This document shows, piece by piece, positions 5,872 through 5,918 of a DNA stretch of 5,918 nt. Made by a program: the position numbers and the translations under genes. How positions within the stretch are numbered: position 1 is the stretch's first letter; each line of letters opens with the position of its first letter. The notes below the pieces were generated by a model, which saw nothing but the letters and a program-made list of their open reading frames with translations, made no database searches and was not told the origin of the DNA. Source of the DNA: an uncultured Rhodopirellula sp. (GTDB lineage: Bacteria; Planctomycetota; Planctomycetia; Pirellulales; Pirellulaceae); the NCBI GenBank assembly GCA_913061385.1, contig CAJXTM010000281.1:1-5918 (forward strand), in the 5' to 3' direction.

Positions 5872-5918
5872 CTGTCTCTTATACACATCTCCGAGCCCAC
5901 GAGACCGAGGCTGATCTC
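5872..5918 (+). other. Nextera Read 2 adapter, i7 index and P7 start (library artefact)
   Basis: Bases 5872-5905 match the reverse complement of the Nextera Read 2 adapter, beginning with the mosaic end CTGTCTCTTATACACATCT. Bases 5906-5913 (CGAGGCTG) match i7 index N710, and 5914-5918 (ATCTC) begin the P7 primer sequence. It is synthetic and must be trimmed. Confidence 0.98.

Overview
This is a short metagenome-type contig. Its genomic part runs from about 42 to 5871. Both tips are Illumina Nextera library sequence: an 8-nt i5 index plus Read 1 transposase adapter at 1-41, and Read 2 adapter, i7 index and P7 start at 5872-5918. The genes cut by these ends are therefore truncated by library construction, not by biology. 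The gene styles point to a Planctomycetota bacterium, probably Pirellulaceae-like: a Tat-exported Gfo/Idh/MocA oxidoreductase, a lipoprotein with 'VTDAG'-type leucine-rich repeats, a secreted thioredoxin-fold protein, and an oxidoreductase-SelD fusion. This placement is inference from gene style, with no marker gene present.

Layout. (1) 42-1830, plus strand: the 3' part of a gene fusing an FAD/NAD(P)-dependent NADH-dehydrogenase-like domain to selenophosphate synthetase (SelD). (2) 1831-2189: a convergent intergenic spacer with an 18-bp tandem repeat. (3) 3365-2190, minus strand: a secreted thioredoxin-fold protein whose reading frame is interrupted twice. The TGA at codon 82 lies exactly where a redox residue belongs (GCT-U-NNG). 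It is followed by a 7-bp hairpin with a 5-nt loop beginning 18 nt downstream, which fits a bacterial SECIS element, so I read it as selenocysteine. The TAA at codon 38 is a separate problem: a sequencing error, a real nonsense mutation, or something less ordinary. Standard gene calling would keep only the part from a GTG at 3110, losing the signal peptide and the active site. (4) 3366-3685: spacer with a clear Rho-independent terminator for the next gene. (5) 5095-3686, minus strand: the Tat-exported Gfo/Idh/MocA oxidoreductase. (6) 5096-5420: divergent intergenic region. (7) 5421-5871, plus strand: start of an LRR lipoprotein, cut by the adapter.

How it fits together. SelD makes selenophosphate, the selenium donor for Sec-tRNA(Sec), and an apparent Sec-encoding gene lies convergently next to it. 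The oxidoreductase and the LRR lipoprotein show no evident link to selenium. The most interesting object is the selenoprotein candidate. No mobile element, CRISPR array, rRNA or tRNA was seen.
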